Assembly (NCBI GenBank): GCA_949987705.1
Contig: OX465283.1
Span: forward strand, 7,668,207-7,732,206
Length of the DNA: 64,000 bases
Source: Thereva unica
Taxonomy: Eukaryota > Arthropoda > Insecta > Diptera > Therevidae
Direction: 5' to 3'
The notes under the pieces are model-generated. The model saw nothing but the letters and a program-made list of their open reading frames with translations. It was not told where the DNA came from and searched no databases. Shown here piece by piece: positions 12,799-23,179 of the stretch (positions within the stretch are counted from its first letter, which is position 1; each line of letters begins with the position of its first letter). The translations under genes and the position numbers were made by a program.

Positions 12799-13801
12799 AT
12801 GAATGATTTTGATATGCACAGCTCTGATTCTGAAGATGAGGAGGTAAGTAAGAGTATTTAGTTGCTATGACTACATTAACATTTATATATATCTAGCTCC
12901 AGGATGCACTTCTACGTGGAGATCTTAAACCCGGATTGAACATTGAATTTGAAGCTCCTAAAGAAAAAGTGAACAATATTGTAAGCAAAATAACCATTTA
13001 GTCCATACAATTTTCAAACTAATGTTAAAAAACATTTTACAGCCAAGAATACTAGCAAAGGCAGATGAAATGAAGCTAAAATTACCTTGGGTGGAGCAGC
13101 TTGATATGGTAAACTCATTGGCTCCTTTAGCACCAGAACTAGCAGTTCAAATAGAGAAGCACGCCCAGAAAAGAGCGAATCAATTCAAGGGAAATGCAAA
13201 AATTCCTTACGTTAAGCCCGACGAAGATCCCATCCTGAATGATTTCAAGCGTGAAATGTTGTTTCATAGGCAGGCACAAGCAGCCGTTATTGAAGGTATT
13301 AAACGTCTCCACGAATTAAAAATACCAACCAAACGTCCAGATGACTACTTCGCCGAAATGGCCAAAACAGACGAACATATGCAGAAGGTACGTGCAAACC
13401 TGATGGCTAAACAAGAAGGCCAAGCTAAATCGGAAAGAATTCGACAAATTCGTGATCAGAGGAAAATGGGCAAACTGCTGCAGAAACAGGCACGAGTTCT
13501 AAAAGAAACAGGAAAGAGGGAAATGATGGATCAATTGAAAAAATTCAGGAAAGGAAAACTAAAGAATTTAGATTTCTTGGAAGACAGCAAGACAATTGCG
13601 GCTAACAAAAAGGCTTCTGGAGACAAACGAAAGGCGAGGGACAAGAGATTTGGCTTTGGTGGAAAGAAGCGGGGAAGTAAACGAAACACAAAAGCGTCTT
13701 CCGCGGAATTTGGAGCAGGCAAACCTAAAGGTGGTGCTAATAAAGGAAAGCCTCAACGGCTAGGAAAATCGAGAAGAAAACAAGTCAAATCTAGAAAATA
13801 A
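12799..13801 (+). CDS. Ebp2: EBP2 rRNA-processing protein (EBNA1BP2 homologue)
   Basis: Nucleolar protein needed for 27S/pre-60S rRNA processing and large ribosomal subunit assembly (known family role). Three exons, joined by me at GT/AG sites: 12799-12843, 12897-12980 and 13043-13801, giving 295 residues against about 306 in human EBNA1BP2. An acidic start (HSSDSEDEE) leads into the conserved region LPWVEQLDM..AP (about residues 58-75), the block DDYFAEMAKTDEHMQKVR (about 146-163) and a long basic, Lys/Gly-rich C-terminus typical of nucleolar proteins (RFGFGGKKRGSKR). AATAAA at 13811 lies 10 bp past the stop. The gene converges on PET100, with stops only 86 bp apart. Both introns are about 55-60 bp. 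The second exon start was placed at the AG before CTCCAGG. Identification is confident. Confidence 0.93.
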
Positions 13802-13810
13802 CATTTTTTT

Positions 13811-13845
13811 AATAAAGTTTACGTTTACTACATCTGCCCTTTATT
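13811..13845. terminator. Overlapping convergent poly(A) signals (EBP2 / PET100)
   Basis: AATAAA on the plus strand at 13811-13816 serves EBP2. Its reverse complement TTTATT at 13840-13845 gives AATAAA on the minus strand for PET100, 43 bp past that stop. With cleavage 10-25 nt downstream of each, the two 3' UTRs would meet or overlap. Confidence 0.6.
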
Positions 13846-13887
13846 TACTTTAACACCATTTAAACCTTCAACCGACTCCTTATAGTA

Positions 13888-14142
13888 CTATGGTACATTT
13901 CTGTTCTTGTCTTCTATATCTCGTAAAGCTTTCATAAGTTTTTCGTCGTGCTTTTCCCTTATGGCTCGAATAGCTTCTTCGATTTCTCTGCGGTGGCTCT
14001 TATTTTCCGGGGGGTAGAGCTCTCGTCTAGTTTTCGTTACCCACTCCTCAAAATATTTCGGTTGATTGAATATGTAAAACATTGCAACCGGGAATGTCAT
14101 GTACATCCCCATTTTGCAAACTTCAAGAACCCAGCCACCCAT
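13888..14142 (-). CDS. Pet100: PET100 cytochrome c oxidase assembly factor
   Basis: Small mitochondrial inner-membrane protein that assists assembly of complex IV (known role of PET100). A single exon encodes 84 residues from the ATG at 14142. A short N-terminal stretch precedes one hydrophobic segment, MGMYMTFPVAMFYIFNQP (about residues 11-28), which matches the family pattern of a TFPVAMF membrane anchor. This is followed by YFEEWV, the RELYPPE motif (about 41-47, the family's REL(W/Y)PPE) and a charged helical tail. Human PET100 is about 73 residues, so length agrees. It converges with EBP2. No intron is needed. The anchor, the PPE motif and the length together make the call good despite the small size. 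Confidence 0.88.
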   Translation of the reverse strand: MGGWVLEVCKMGMYMTFPVAMFYIFNQPKYFEEWVTKTRRELYPPENKSHRREIEEAIRAIREKHDEKLMKALRDIEDKNRNVP

Positions 14143-14170
14143 ATTTTATAAAATTTTAAAACGAAATTAA

Positions 14171-14560
14171 AATGCCAATAGTCCGGCTAGAGCCAGAAGT
14201 ATATTTTGACGGAAAACATATGATGCATCTTGTTCTTGATTAGTCAGATGTGTGCGCTACTTTGGATTGGAAACAAGCAAAGAAGTTCGATTTGCCCACT
14301 TTGTCCGTTAGTTGCACTGTGTTCGAACGTGATTCGGATCCCTCGCTCCATTTTGAACGTACGTGGCCTTCAGACCAGATCCTGCCCTGATCACCCTGAA
14401 ATGCTGCGTGTACAGATGAAGGCCATATCAAGCAGCCACTGCCAGGCCATGGAACAGACTGAATAAGCAGATTCTGGAGGGTTTATGACACCCACAATCC
14501 CAAGATGAAAACAGTCGTGCTGAAGGGATGAATGATACCTCGTGAATATACTAGCTCTCT
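14171..14560 (+). pseudogene. Decayed coding-like stretch of unknown family
   Basis: Twenty-nine bases upstream of PET100's start, on the opposite strand, an ATG at 14171 opens MPIVRLEPEVYFDGKHMMHL. A TAG stop follows near 14240, yet the same frame continues with protein-like sequence (WKQAKKFDLPTLSVSCTVF, DPSLHFERTWPSDQIL) to about 14395. A frameshift then gives DHPEMLRVQMKAISSS, and another gives YDTHNPKMKTVVLKG near 14490-14530. I do not recognise the family. The pattern of a stop and shifts between plausible segments suggests a dead host gene or a dead mobile element ORF; a short functional upstream exon is less likely. Confidence 0.4.
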
Positions 14561-14599
14561 ACGAACTCCGGATACCAGACAACATCAAGTTTGGCTTTC

Positions 14600-14830
14600 C
14601 AATGTCATGATAATGCGGAGCTCTGCCTCATCCTTTCATGCACAACATGTTTGATGAATATTGATCCATATTCTGAGATACCGGTGAAAGGCTAGAGTGG
14701 TATTTATTCCCAAAGCTGGGAGAAGATCATACAAGGTAGTAAAATCCTTCATCTGTCCGAGAAACGGTGGAGGTTTTAGATAAACAGCCTTAGTTTTAGT
14801 TTTATCAGTAAACCACTCCACTCCTTGCAA
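14600..14830 (-). mobile_element. Possible LINE RNase H remnant
   Basis: A minus-strand frame begins GVEWFTDKTKTKA, resembling the (Y/F)TDGSK start of the RNase H domain in I/R1/Jockey-type LINEs. Only about 60 codons remain and the rest is not recognisable. Tentative. Confidence 0.35.
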
Positions 14831-15099
14831 TTCGCCTACTTGAACAAATAAAGATAGTAGAGAGAAGAGTGAAATAATACCGTGAAGAACGCTGACTTCG
14901 ATAATTTAAAAGATGATTTTCTCGCTTTTTTGTACATAAAGGTGATTGCAAGCGAACGGGCAGATAATTTTTTGTAATAGGGGAGGTAATAGAGGAAAGC
15001 TATATCGAAGATATAGGAGGCAGATGGGTTTCTTTACGTAAAAATACAAAGCCTAAAAATCACGCATTGGAGTACTAAACCATTATGCCTTTCAGCTCT

Positions 15100-15175
15100 T
15101 GTGGCATTGTCTAATAATAAGCTTAGTTTGAAGCATAGAAGAGGATAGGATAGCTTAGTCCGGTGGATGCGAGAC
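15100..15175 (-). mobile_element. 3' UTR scrap of CR1/Jockey-like LINE
   Basis: The block TTGTCTAATAATAAGCTTAG followed by GAGGATAGGATAG matches the reversed 3' UTR seen at 28725-28780 and 45065-45115. About 75 bp only. Confidence 0.5.
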
Positions 15176-15419
15176 TGCGGATAGGGAGCTTTTAGACAAT
15201 GAGTCAAGTTGGTTGGCATTCCAATTAGCCACACATTGGATGTAAAGTTGGCAGATTTGCCTGAAAAGGTTTGAGGTCGTGGCGTTGTTCCGTGTTTAGA
15301 GCACCTTAAAACTAACAACCACTAAGTTATACCCGAGATACTACAGTATATAACAAAAGTTATTGCAACCCTTCGAATACGTGCATTGTTTCTGTTTTCC
15401 TGAGGTTCATGTACACCAT

Positions 15420-15720
15420 TCAATGTGGTGAAGAAATATGCTGTCCATCATTGTAGTTGCTCTTCGTCGCTGTACAGTAGCCTTCCATCCGCACTGTTTA
15501 TGGCATGCTTTTTAGTAGAGTGCTTTCCCGAGAGCTGTTTAGTGATTTGGTACAGCGCCTTACTGTTGCCTGTGTTTGCCGTGTTTTCCTCTTTTTCTGC
15601 GAGCTGGTTTCTGCCGCCTTTTATAACGCCGGACACTTCTCTTTATCTCCCGGTGTAATTGGGAGTATTCTCGTTCAAGTTGATGACGTTTGCCCGAGTC
15701 TCTTGTAGAGTTCACGTTAT
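15420..15720 (-). mobile_element. LINE linker between endonuclease and RT, part 1
   Basis: Minus-strand frames encode LEREYSQLHREIKRSVRR (about 15690-15640), a damaged segment, and then KALYQITKQLSGKHSTKK (about 15570-15515) and EEQLQRW. This is the basic helical linker that precedes the RT domain in RTE-like LINEs. The element runs on beyond the MITE at 15725-16238, which split it. Confidence 0.65.
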
Positions 15721-16242
15721 TTAACACTAGAACTACCAACAGTTGTTGTATACCTATTTCTACCAAACCGGTCATTTTGACAAAATGTAAAAATTTAACA
15801 AATAGGTATATCACATATCGTCGCTTATCCAGAATAGTGCTACAACTCAAAAATTTCCAATTTCGAGTTTATTTTAATAATGTATAGCTAAATATGCATA
15901 TTTTTATGTAGCAAAAATCCATATTAATACTTCTAAAAATGACCGCTGGAAACCCGCTGGAATCCAAGATCATAACATGGGCTTGTATGAAACTAAAAAC
16001 TTTCAAATGGCTCCCCTGTAAAATTCATTGTTTTTGAGTTGTGACACTATTCTGGATAAGCGACGATATGTATCTCAGCAGAATAAAGGTGCAAAATCAA
16101 AATAATTTATAATATTATTAAATACATAAATTTAAGAAAAGTCATAATATTTTTATAAAATATTAAATAAAATTTAAAGGGAAAATCTTATGAAGAATTG
16201 ATGCAACCGGTCATTTTGACCGGTCGGTAGTTCTAGTGTTAA
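15721..16242. mobile_element. piggyBac-type MITE with TTAA duplication
   Basis: A 514-bp non-coding element (15725-16238) lies between two TTAA sites (15721-15724 and 16239-16242), the hallmark of piggyBac insertion. Its ends are inverted: CACTAGAACTACC on the left and GGTAGTTCTAGTG on the right. The right end carries a small palindrome, CCGGTCATTTTGACCGG. Nested inside is a second inverted pair, ATATCGTCGCTTATCCAGAA (about 15816) against its reverse at about 16048-16068, flanked by TTTTTGAGTTGT-type sequence. It encodes nothing and would need a transposase in trans. Confidence 0.85.
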
Positions 16243-16340
16243 GTGCCCTCCCTACGTTCTAGATTTTTGCCAATTTGTGTCCGAGATCCAGTGTTGCTGG
16301 TTTCTTTGAACATAACCGATGCTTGTTTCCGCTGCTGTTA
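16243..16340 (-). mobile_element. LINE linker, part 2 (far side of the MITE)
   Basis: Past the MITE the minus strand again reads as LINE-like coding sequence (NTGSRTQIGKNLERREGT) leading toward the MITE. The exact far border is uncertain. Confidence 0.4.
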
Positions 16341-16834
16341 TAATAACGCCGTTTATTGTATTTCACAGTTCTTCAATGTTATTTTCGTCAGATGTCTTTA
16401 GACCGTCCCACAGTCGATTTCAAAATGGCCGCTTAAATATGACCGAAATTCAAAATAGCCACCCATTTATGAATTTGCCATTGTGTTCAGATTTCTATAA
16501 AAATCTGTATCTGGGTTTTTTTTTTAAAGTAGCAAATAACGAATTTGTGATCAGAACTTATAAATTCAAAACAACCACGCCAATACGGCGGACGAATTTT
16601 TCCAATTGTATTCTGATTTCAATGAAACTGGATATCTAGAGATTTTTAAGTTTGTAAATAAAGAAAGAAGGAGGAGCACATGTGTGCAAGAAGTGTTGTT
16701 TTGAAATTAAAGTTGTTAAAAAGGAACAAATTGTTTCAATTAATCCCTAACAAATTGGTAAATTTGAAGTAGCGTCTTTCCAACTTTAAAATGGCGGCCA
16801 ACACAAAATGGCGGAAGACTAAAAAGTAGAAAAT

Positions 16835-17035
16835 ATAACCAATCAACTTCAAATTTTGCAAATATGCGTAGTTTACTTGACGGTGGAAACTGACCATTCT
16901 GTAAAAAAATCAAGATGGCGGTTCCAATATTCCGGACCAGTTTGTGTTCCCCGACCCACGATATGGTATCAAAAGAAAGGGCATGACAGGTAGAATACAA
17001 TTAGTAGTGTAGCGTCAAAGTGGCGGAAGACACAT
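16835..17035 (+). repeat. Dispersed repeat, copy 1
   Basis: Shares CAACTTCAAATTTTGCA, ATATGCGTAGTTT, GCGGTTCCAA and AGGGCATGACAGGTAGAATA, in the same order and orientation, with 55110-55305. Copies of ATGGCGG recur within it. No coding capacity was seen. Confidence 0.6.
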
Positions 17036-17120
17036 AAAAATACAATTTGTGAACAAATCAATATAAATAAATACATTGGTTCGTTTACATCCTTTGCCTA
17101 TGGTTATTGCTATGGACAAT

Positions 17121-17253
17121 AGGCCAAACCTAAATGGGAAGTGAAGTGAAGTTAGGTGGCATTGCATATGAATGTATGAGAGTGGCCAAAATGGAAGTAT
17201 GTGGAAGTAACGTCTGCTTCACTTCTGCGTTACTTTTCATTTAGGTTTGGCCT
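17121..17253. mobile_element. Small MITE, AAT duplication
   Basis: A 133-bp element with inverted ends AGGCCAAACCTAAATG and CATTTAGGTTTGGCCT. AAT occurs directly on both sides (17118-17120 and 17254-17256), consistent with a 3-bp target duplication. Non-coding. Superfamily uncertain; the 3-bp duplication points toward PIF/Harbinger-like elements, though TAA would be the usual site. Confidence 0.65.
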
Positions 17254-17259
17254 AATGGT

Positions 17260-18810
17260 CTTTCAGGAGTAAACTCAAGTCACGCGTCGGAGCTGGTACG
17301 CACCTTTACCTTTTTTTATTTAAAGGCGTTGCAACCTTCGCACGCGGGTATTTTTTACTAGTATTAAATAAAATTGGCTCAAGTAATTTGTTTATATTTT
17401 CCTGTTTTTATGAATACATTTTACAAGAAAAAAATTAACTGACAACTACTATAATTTCATATTTTTTACGCATCTCGATTATAATTTAATATTATTTAAT
17501 AATATAATTAGAAAAAGACATTTACAATCACAAAAATTAAATTATTAACCAAAAAAACGAACGACCAAGATTACAAAATATGTATGTTAAATTTACGTGT
17601 AAACTTAATCTTTTTTAAAACTCTTGTTCCTTAATATATCTTTTATTTATTTTTGTTGCTCCTTTTATAAATATGTAAAATTATACATATTATTTTTTCT
17701 TCACGTAAAAATTAAATTTTTCAGTGATGTTCATTTTTTAAAAAATTATTCAAAGATGCCTTTTTTATAAACATTTATCCATTATAAATATTTGATTAGA
17801 AAACGAGAAAAATATATAATTTCAGTTTGTTTTTTATTTATTCTTAATATTTTATGCACCCATAATTTTATAATTTCAAATAACCGAAAAGATAATTGCT
17901 TATAATTGTTTTTTTAATGAAATTCTTAACCAGTCCTATGCTTAGACAAATTGAGCACTATGTTTATTTGTTTATAGTGTGTGATTGCACTTGGATATAG
18001 CGTTTATTAATTAATGTTTTTTTTTAGAATTCAATTGCTTTTGAGATTCAGTGACATAGAACAAGGCATAATTACTCGACAATATAAGACTTCCATTTTG
18101 TATTTAATATAAGACTTCCATTTTGTATTTAATATAAGACTTCCATTTTGTATTTGATTTTTTTTTACTTTTTACAATTTTAATCTCATTTAGTTTTGTA
18201 TTTTTGTTTTTATTAAACTTTAATTTTGATTTCGCTTAATGGAAAAAACAAAACAAATAAAATAAAAGAGCCTTAACATAGAGATTCTTATACGTACTAT
18301 ATAACTCAAAATTATATTTACTTTAACTGTTTTTACGTTTACAAAATAATAAAGGTGTTTGATTCCAGCAAAATCATCAACAAATTCTTCAACGGACTAT
18401 CACTATTTTTTGTTTGTTTGTTATATTACTATTTTTTTGTTTATTCAGATTATTTTTTTTTACACAAATTGGTAAGGAGTATTTTTATTGTACTTACGAA
18501 TGAAAATGCGCACACAATTTTTAAGGCTATTTTTTCTTCAGGCTATTTGTGATGTGATTGGTGTTTTCGATGCATGCGAATTAATACTAGCAGCTTTATT
18601 TTATTTTTTTGTTGCTTAACAATGTTGCTTTAACAAAACAAAAATGTATATAGGAATATTTGAATAAAATTAAATGTAAATTACATGTTATTCATTTTCA
18701 TACTTTATTTACAATCACGACAGTTACAGTGGTCAACATTGAAATTTTTTCCTGAGGGTATATTTAAGGCACTGAATACGAACAAAAATATTATTTTAAT
18801 TGTATCAGCT
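17260..18810. other. Very AT-rich spacer
   Basis: Apart from the 25-bp tandem repeat at 18081-18155, nothing with coding or structural signal was found. Short hydrophobic frames such as 18355-18552 arise from T-rich composition. Confidence 0.45.
18081..18155. repeat. 25-bp tandem repeat, three copies
   Basis: Three perfect head-to-tail copies of a 25-bp unit starting AATATAAGACTTCCATTTTG, at 18081-18105, 18106-18130 and 18131-18155. A minisatellite in AT-rich spacer. Confidence 0.9.
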
Positions 18811-18814
18811 CTAC

Positions 18815-19205
18815 TTATTCTTCGATGGCTTTACAGTCCGATTCGAGACTTGCCCTGCTTCAGCTTATTCCCCTTTCTTGCTCTGCAGCTTCCCTCTAGT
18901 TTCTTGTGTTGAGGAGTGTTGCTTCATCAACCATAACACCGTCTTTCACCTTTACTGTGGTTTGGCAACTGGATTTTTGTATTTGGTATATTAACGGCTT
19001 TTTTGGCATCCTTGAATCATCCATTCTTTGAACATGAACGGCCCAACGTAAACGCAATAACTTGGCATGTATTGATAGTTTACACTCGTTATATAAGTCA
19101 TACAATTCGTCATTATGTAGCATATTCTTCATTGACTGGGACGTATATCCTTTGGATAACTTTCCTCTCAAATATATCCATCTTATCTGCAAAATTTTTA
19201 GAAGA
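18815..19205 (-). mobile_element. LINE C-terminal remnant
   Basis: The minus strand encodes ELYDLYNECKLSIHAKLLRL followed by RWAVHVQRMDDSRMPKK, a standard C-terminal motif (LRWxGHVxRMD) of RTE-like LINE polyproteins. It continues to VMVDEATLLNTRN and then a Pro/Arg-poor 3' end near 18815. It abuts, head-on, a plus-strand fragment starting at about 19206. Confidence 0.7.
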
Positions 19206-19990
19206 TAATCCATGCGGCGAACGAATTGTCGTCACTTTCATCGCTTTCATATCCGCTTTCTATTGATCGTTTGGAACAACTTTTGGATAGCCTTGGAAAC
19301 CGAACACGTGCCATTGAAAATCATCCAACTTCTCCAAGCGTTGTACGATGGCTCAGTCAGCTGCGTTCGTATTCGAAACGATTTATCCGAGGAGTTCCAA
19401 ATTCATAGGGGTGTCCGTCAGGGACACGTCGCTCCGCCACTTCTATTCAACGTTGGGATCGACGCGATTATGCGTGAAGAATTCGATGGACGCTCGGAGC
19501 TCGATACGACGACAACTTCGTAACTGACGACGACCGAAGCAACGGACATCTTATACGACGTTTCCCGCATTTCCCAGTCATGCGAGCTAAAAATCAATGC
19601 GGAAAAGATCAAAGTGCTCACAACGGACGAATCGAGGGCCAGTGTTCACCTCGATGGCACCCAAATTCAACAGGTTCCGATGTTCAAATATTTGGGATCA
19701 TTGGTTGATAAAACGAAAGTGGCATCGACGGGCGATGTTCGCAGCCGCATCGGCCAGGCAACAGCAGCATTCGCCTCGCTCAATTGGTTTTTATGAAAAC
19801 GAACATACCATTAAATCGAAAGTACGCTTTTACCAAAAGTTGATCCTTCTGATTCTTCTTTATGGATCGGAAATGTGGACACTGCTCAAACTGGACGCCA
19901 AGAATCTCGAGGTATTCCAAATGCGATGCTTGAGCCAGACTCTCGGTGTCTCACCCCGCGATCGGTTTCGAAACAAGACCGTAAGTTCTA
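19206..19990 (+). mobile_element. LINE RT remnant, second copy of the 4.9-kb family
   Basis: Encodes ALETEHVPLKIIQLLQALYD, then IRNDLSEEFQIHRGVRQG, PPLLFNVGIDAIMREEFDG and, after frameshifts, VPMFKYLGSLVDKT (about 19677-19720) and LLILLYGSEMWTLLKLD. Closely similar to 5002-5600, but this copy keeps the segment between the catalytic region and the C-terminus (19510-19670). The FADD-type motif has been lost here. Non-functional. Confidence 0.75.
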
Positions 19991-20317
19991 TTTGAGGAGT
20001 TTATTGTTCTTTGTGCCTCTATCGTTTCATCGTTGCGGCAAATAGCACAAAAGTCTATCTTAACACCACAGCATAAATTACTAAGGCTTAAATTTGCCAT
20101 ATAATTTTTTTAACCAATTATTCGCAATCCCAAGAAAGGCAACTATGTTAAAATTCATGTTTCTACAACAAAATGGTGCTGAGTAATACGCTTTGAAACA
20201 TAGAAGTGTTGGGTGAGCTTAAATAAATTTCGGGTGCTATATATGTCTAAAGTATTACAGTGATCTACTAACTATTTTGATTTGTTAAAGAGGCTTGTGT
20301 TCGCGTCAATGTATTAC

Positions 20318-21640
20318 CAGAGATAACATAATACTCCGTATAAAGATGCGACAGCTAGAACAAAAAAGCCGAACGCTTTTTGCCTCGGCAGGCCTCTGAG
20401 ATTGCCTCCCCCTAGCAACATGCAACATATTCGAGTGTCTAGCTACACAAGGAGGCGAACGTGGTCATGGTCCGCAGCACAAGAGATGCGGTGAGTTTGT
20501 GGATAAGGAAGCTAGAATTTTAGGGGGGCAAGGAAAGGAACTGACAACAGAATGTTTCTCGCAACATCTTTTTTTCTTTCTCATCTTTCAAACGTTTGCC
20601 TCTAGCGCTACATTGAAGGATTTCCCTGATGCTTTGTATTTTATGTATTTCTTAGAACATTCCGTGTATTTTTTTAATGACTGTCTGAAATCCACTATCA
20701 ATTTCACTTGATTTCAAATTCTTGGTGAGAGGGTTTGCGATATTTTTAAAATAGGTGATTAGTTGAGGTTTTGGTTACTTTTTTTTATTTTCTGGTATTT
20801 CGGTATTGGCTAACTCGATTGATTTTAGAATCGAATTTAGGTAATTATTCTTTGTTTTATTTTATTCAAAATCTGGGACAAGTGCGTTTTATAAATGCTT
20901 GTAAAGTTAACTCCCCGCCCACAACCTGCTCAAAACAATTCGATCGTAATTGTTTTGGTAAAAATAAATTAAAAATAGGTTCAATACCTTTATAGGCCAG
21001 TCAATTTTCAGGAAAAACGTATGACAGAAGGAATTCATTCTCGGACTTGCAATTACAGGATTTATCCATTTTAGAGTCCCCTTATCAACAATTAAATATT
21101 GAGCTCGTAAATATATACTGCAAACAATGGAAGGTGAAAAACAATTTCTTTATATTTGTTCTTCTGATGGAAACTAAAAAAAATAAGTTTTCAAATTTTT
21201 GGACTTCCATTTTATTAGTTATAAGTTTTCAAAAAGTCGAAAATCTTATAATTTTAACAAATTTTGAAATCTTTAAATTGATCTAGCTCAAAAACTATTA
21301 GACATAGAAAGCTGAAAGTAGCACCAATTTCTTCTGCTTCAATAAGGCTTTAATACGTGATATACAATATAGTATTATTAGTAAGAATAAAACTACAGTA
21401 TTATTAGTAAGAACGAAACTTTTGTTTTTGGACTATCTTTTGGAATAATAACTTGATCGAAAACTATCCCCAAGACAACCCTTATTACTAAATTTTAGGG
21501 TTTCACACTTGCTCTATTTGTGGCCCAAAGTCAACCCTGTCAGACCCGCGGATCCCACTCCTACAGCCACTGCTGAAGTTAAATTATTTTCTTATGTCCA
21601 AAATAAAGGTTTCACTGCCAATTTTTAATGAACAAGAACA
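20318..21640 (+). repeat. Left long inverted repeat of the Galileo-like element
   Basis: Pairs with 23180-24748 on the opposite strand. Up to about 21515 the match is nearly perfect apart from isolated changes and one short indel near 21000 (TAGGCC against TAGGCTTCATGTCC). From about 21520 to 21640 it is clearly diverged, though TTAAATTATTTTCTTA and CCAATTTTTAA still align. Frames such as 20499-20711 and 21047-21286 recur identically in the other arm and are not genes. Confidence 0.85.
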
Positions 21641-22139
21641 TATGTATATTTCATATAAGACATGGTTTCTAAAACATGCCTATCCCTCAGGTAGAAGCCA
21701 CCCCACCTCTAGGGGATGAAAACTAAATTATTTAATTTTATACCTAAACTTCAATTAAATAATTTAGCTCTCACCGCTAATGGTGCGGGTGATTTCCGAT
21801 GCCCGAGAGCAGAGGTATCGTTTCCAAAATTTATTTTTAATCTAATAGGTGTATGTTAGGGTTTGTCAGTTTTTAAAAACCGGTTTTTACAAGAAAATTT
21901 TGTAATTCGAAATTCGGGGTTTCCAGTAAAAACAAAACGGTTTTAAATTTATACATTGCACTTCTTCTGACAGCTACATTGAGTTATCCGAACAGATATT
22001 ATCAAACTTATATAATCTATAGAAGATGAGATGTTAGAATAAGTAACGAAGAAGAAAATTAAGACATATGTGTGTATCTATTACAACACTTAATAAGTTC
22101 ATCATATAGATGGCCCCACTACTGTCATATCCATAGAAT

Positions 22140-22595
22140 TGTTTTTATATGGCAGTGCTAAGCTCAGGAATCACCCTTTGTACTACCCAGTGCGTCATGT
22201 CGTTTATCGTCATGGTGCAATGTCTAGCACAAGCTTAGTACGGGGGGGGGGGAATAGGTTAAGGGTTATGAGGGTTCGAAGGGGTGTTGGAGAAGAGGAC
22301 GATGAACCCTGCGTTTGAACTCTTGGATGTTGTATGATCTCGGAAATACTGGCTGCGCGAGATTATTCCACAGTCGAGTTGTTCTATTTACAAATGAATT
22401 CATATCTTGTTGAGTGCGTGAAACGGGGAGTTGAAGGTAGAAGGAATGAGACGAGTGGGCTAATCCAGTGTTGTGTGTTGTGGTTATAAGATTGCCGTGG
22501 AGGCAGGAGAGCGTTTATTTCGGAGGAGCAGTCGCTATAATAGTAGCGATAAAATTTTGTCAGTGCTGCTACATTCCTACAGTGGCTTGGGGGAC
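22140..22595 (-). mobile_element. CR1/Jockey-like LINE 3' end inside the Galileo-like element
   Basis: Minus-strand 3' UTR block (TTGTACTACCCAGTGCGTCA region, AAGCTTAGTAC, then a 12-13 bp G run near 22244) followed by the C-terminal coding end (CATACAACATCCAAGAGTTC, the FKR.VH tail, and the CTCGACTGTGGAATAATCTC block) up to the ALSHRRNVAAL-like region near 22590. Degenerate. Confidence 0.6.
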
Positions 22596-22599
22596 CCCC

Positions 22600-23121
22600 G
22601 AAGAGAAACGGTGGGGTTCAGATTTGACGGGGAAGCCAACCGTTGGATTGGCCATCAACTAAGTAGACATCTGCCAGGAAAGCCGTCCAAAGTGACAAAA
22701 CATGAAAAATTCGGCTGGGACAGACGTTTATTTTGGGAAGTGCTTCGACTATTTTGAAAAGGAAAGATGAAGGGGATCCATAGTGAATATTACATAACTA
22801 ACGACGAAATCGCGAAGAAAACAGCAAAGAAAAACAAGTGCTCCTTCACCAAGTTAATGCACCGTACCACGATAGGCGATCGAAACAAAGGCAAAATCGC
22901 CCAAGTTGTACTTCGAATTGCTTCTACGTACACCGACTTATGCAAATTTAGCCTAAAGCGAATATTACCTGTTCTGAAATTAAAAAAGAAAGATGGTCGC
23001 CGGCAAGAAATATGGCTCCAATGAGGAGGTTGATCAAATCGTTCTATAAGAACGACATAGAAATGTTAGAGAAGCGTTGGAATGAATGTACCACTATTGA
23101 GGGAGACTATAATAATGGATA
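22600..23121 (+). pseudogene. Dead mariner transposase inside the Galileo-like element
   Basis: Reading across frames on the plus strand gives the order of a DD34D mariner transposase: NSAG at about 22710, DYFEK (about 22748), KGKMKGIHSEYYI (about 22760-22800), LLHQVNAPYH (about 22842-22871, where functional transposases have HQDNAPCH, so the catalytic Asp appears as Val), KMVAGKKYGSNEEV (about 22990-23033) and the C-terminal FYKNDIEMLEKRWNECTTIE to a stop near 23121. At least three frameshifts and internal stops are present. Inactive; it entered or was captured by the larger element. Confidence 0.75.
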
Positions 23122-23179
23122 AAGTTGTATATGTACCTATAAGTCGGTTTTTGTATAAGCCCTAGTGTATGTACTTTAA

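Noticed and set aside
20499..21286. Frames duplicated exactly at 23772-24567 on the other strand, looking like a conserved gene pair
   Set aside because: They lie in the arms of an inverted-repeat transposon; identity comes from the repeat, and composition is not protein-like.
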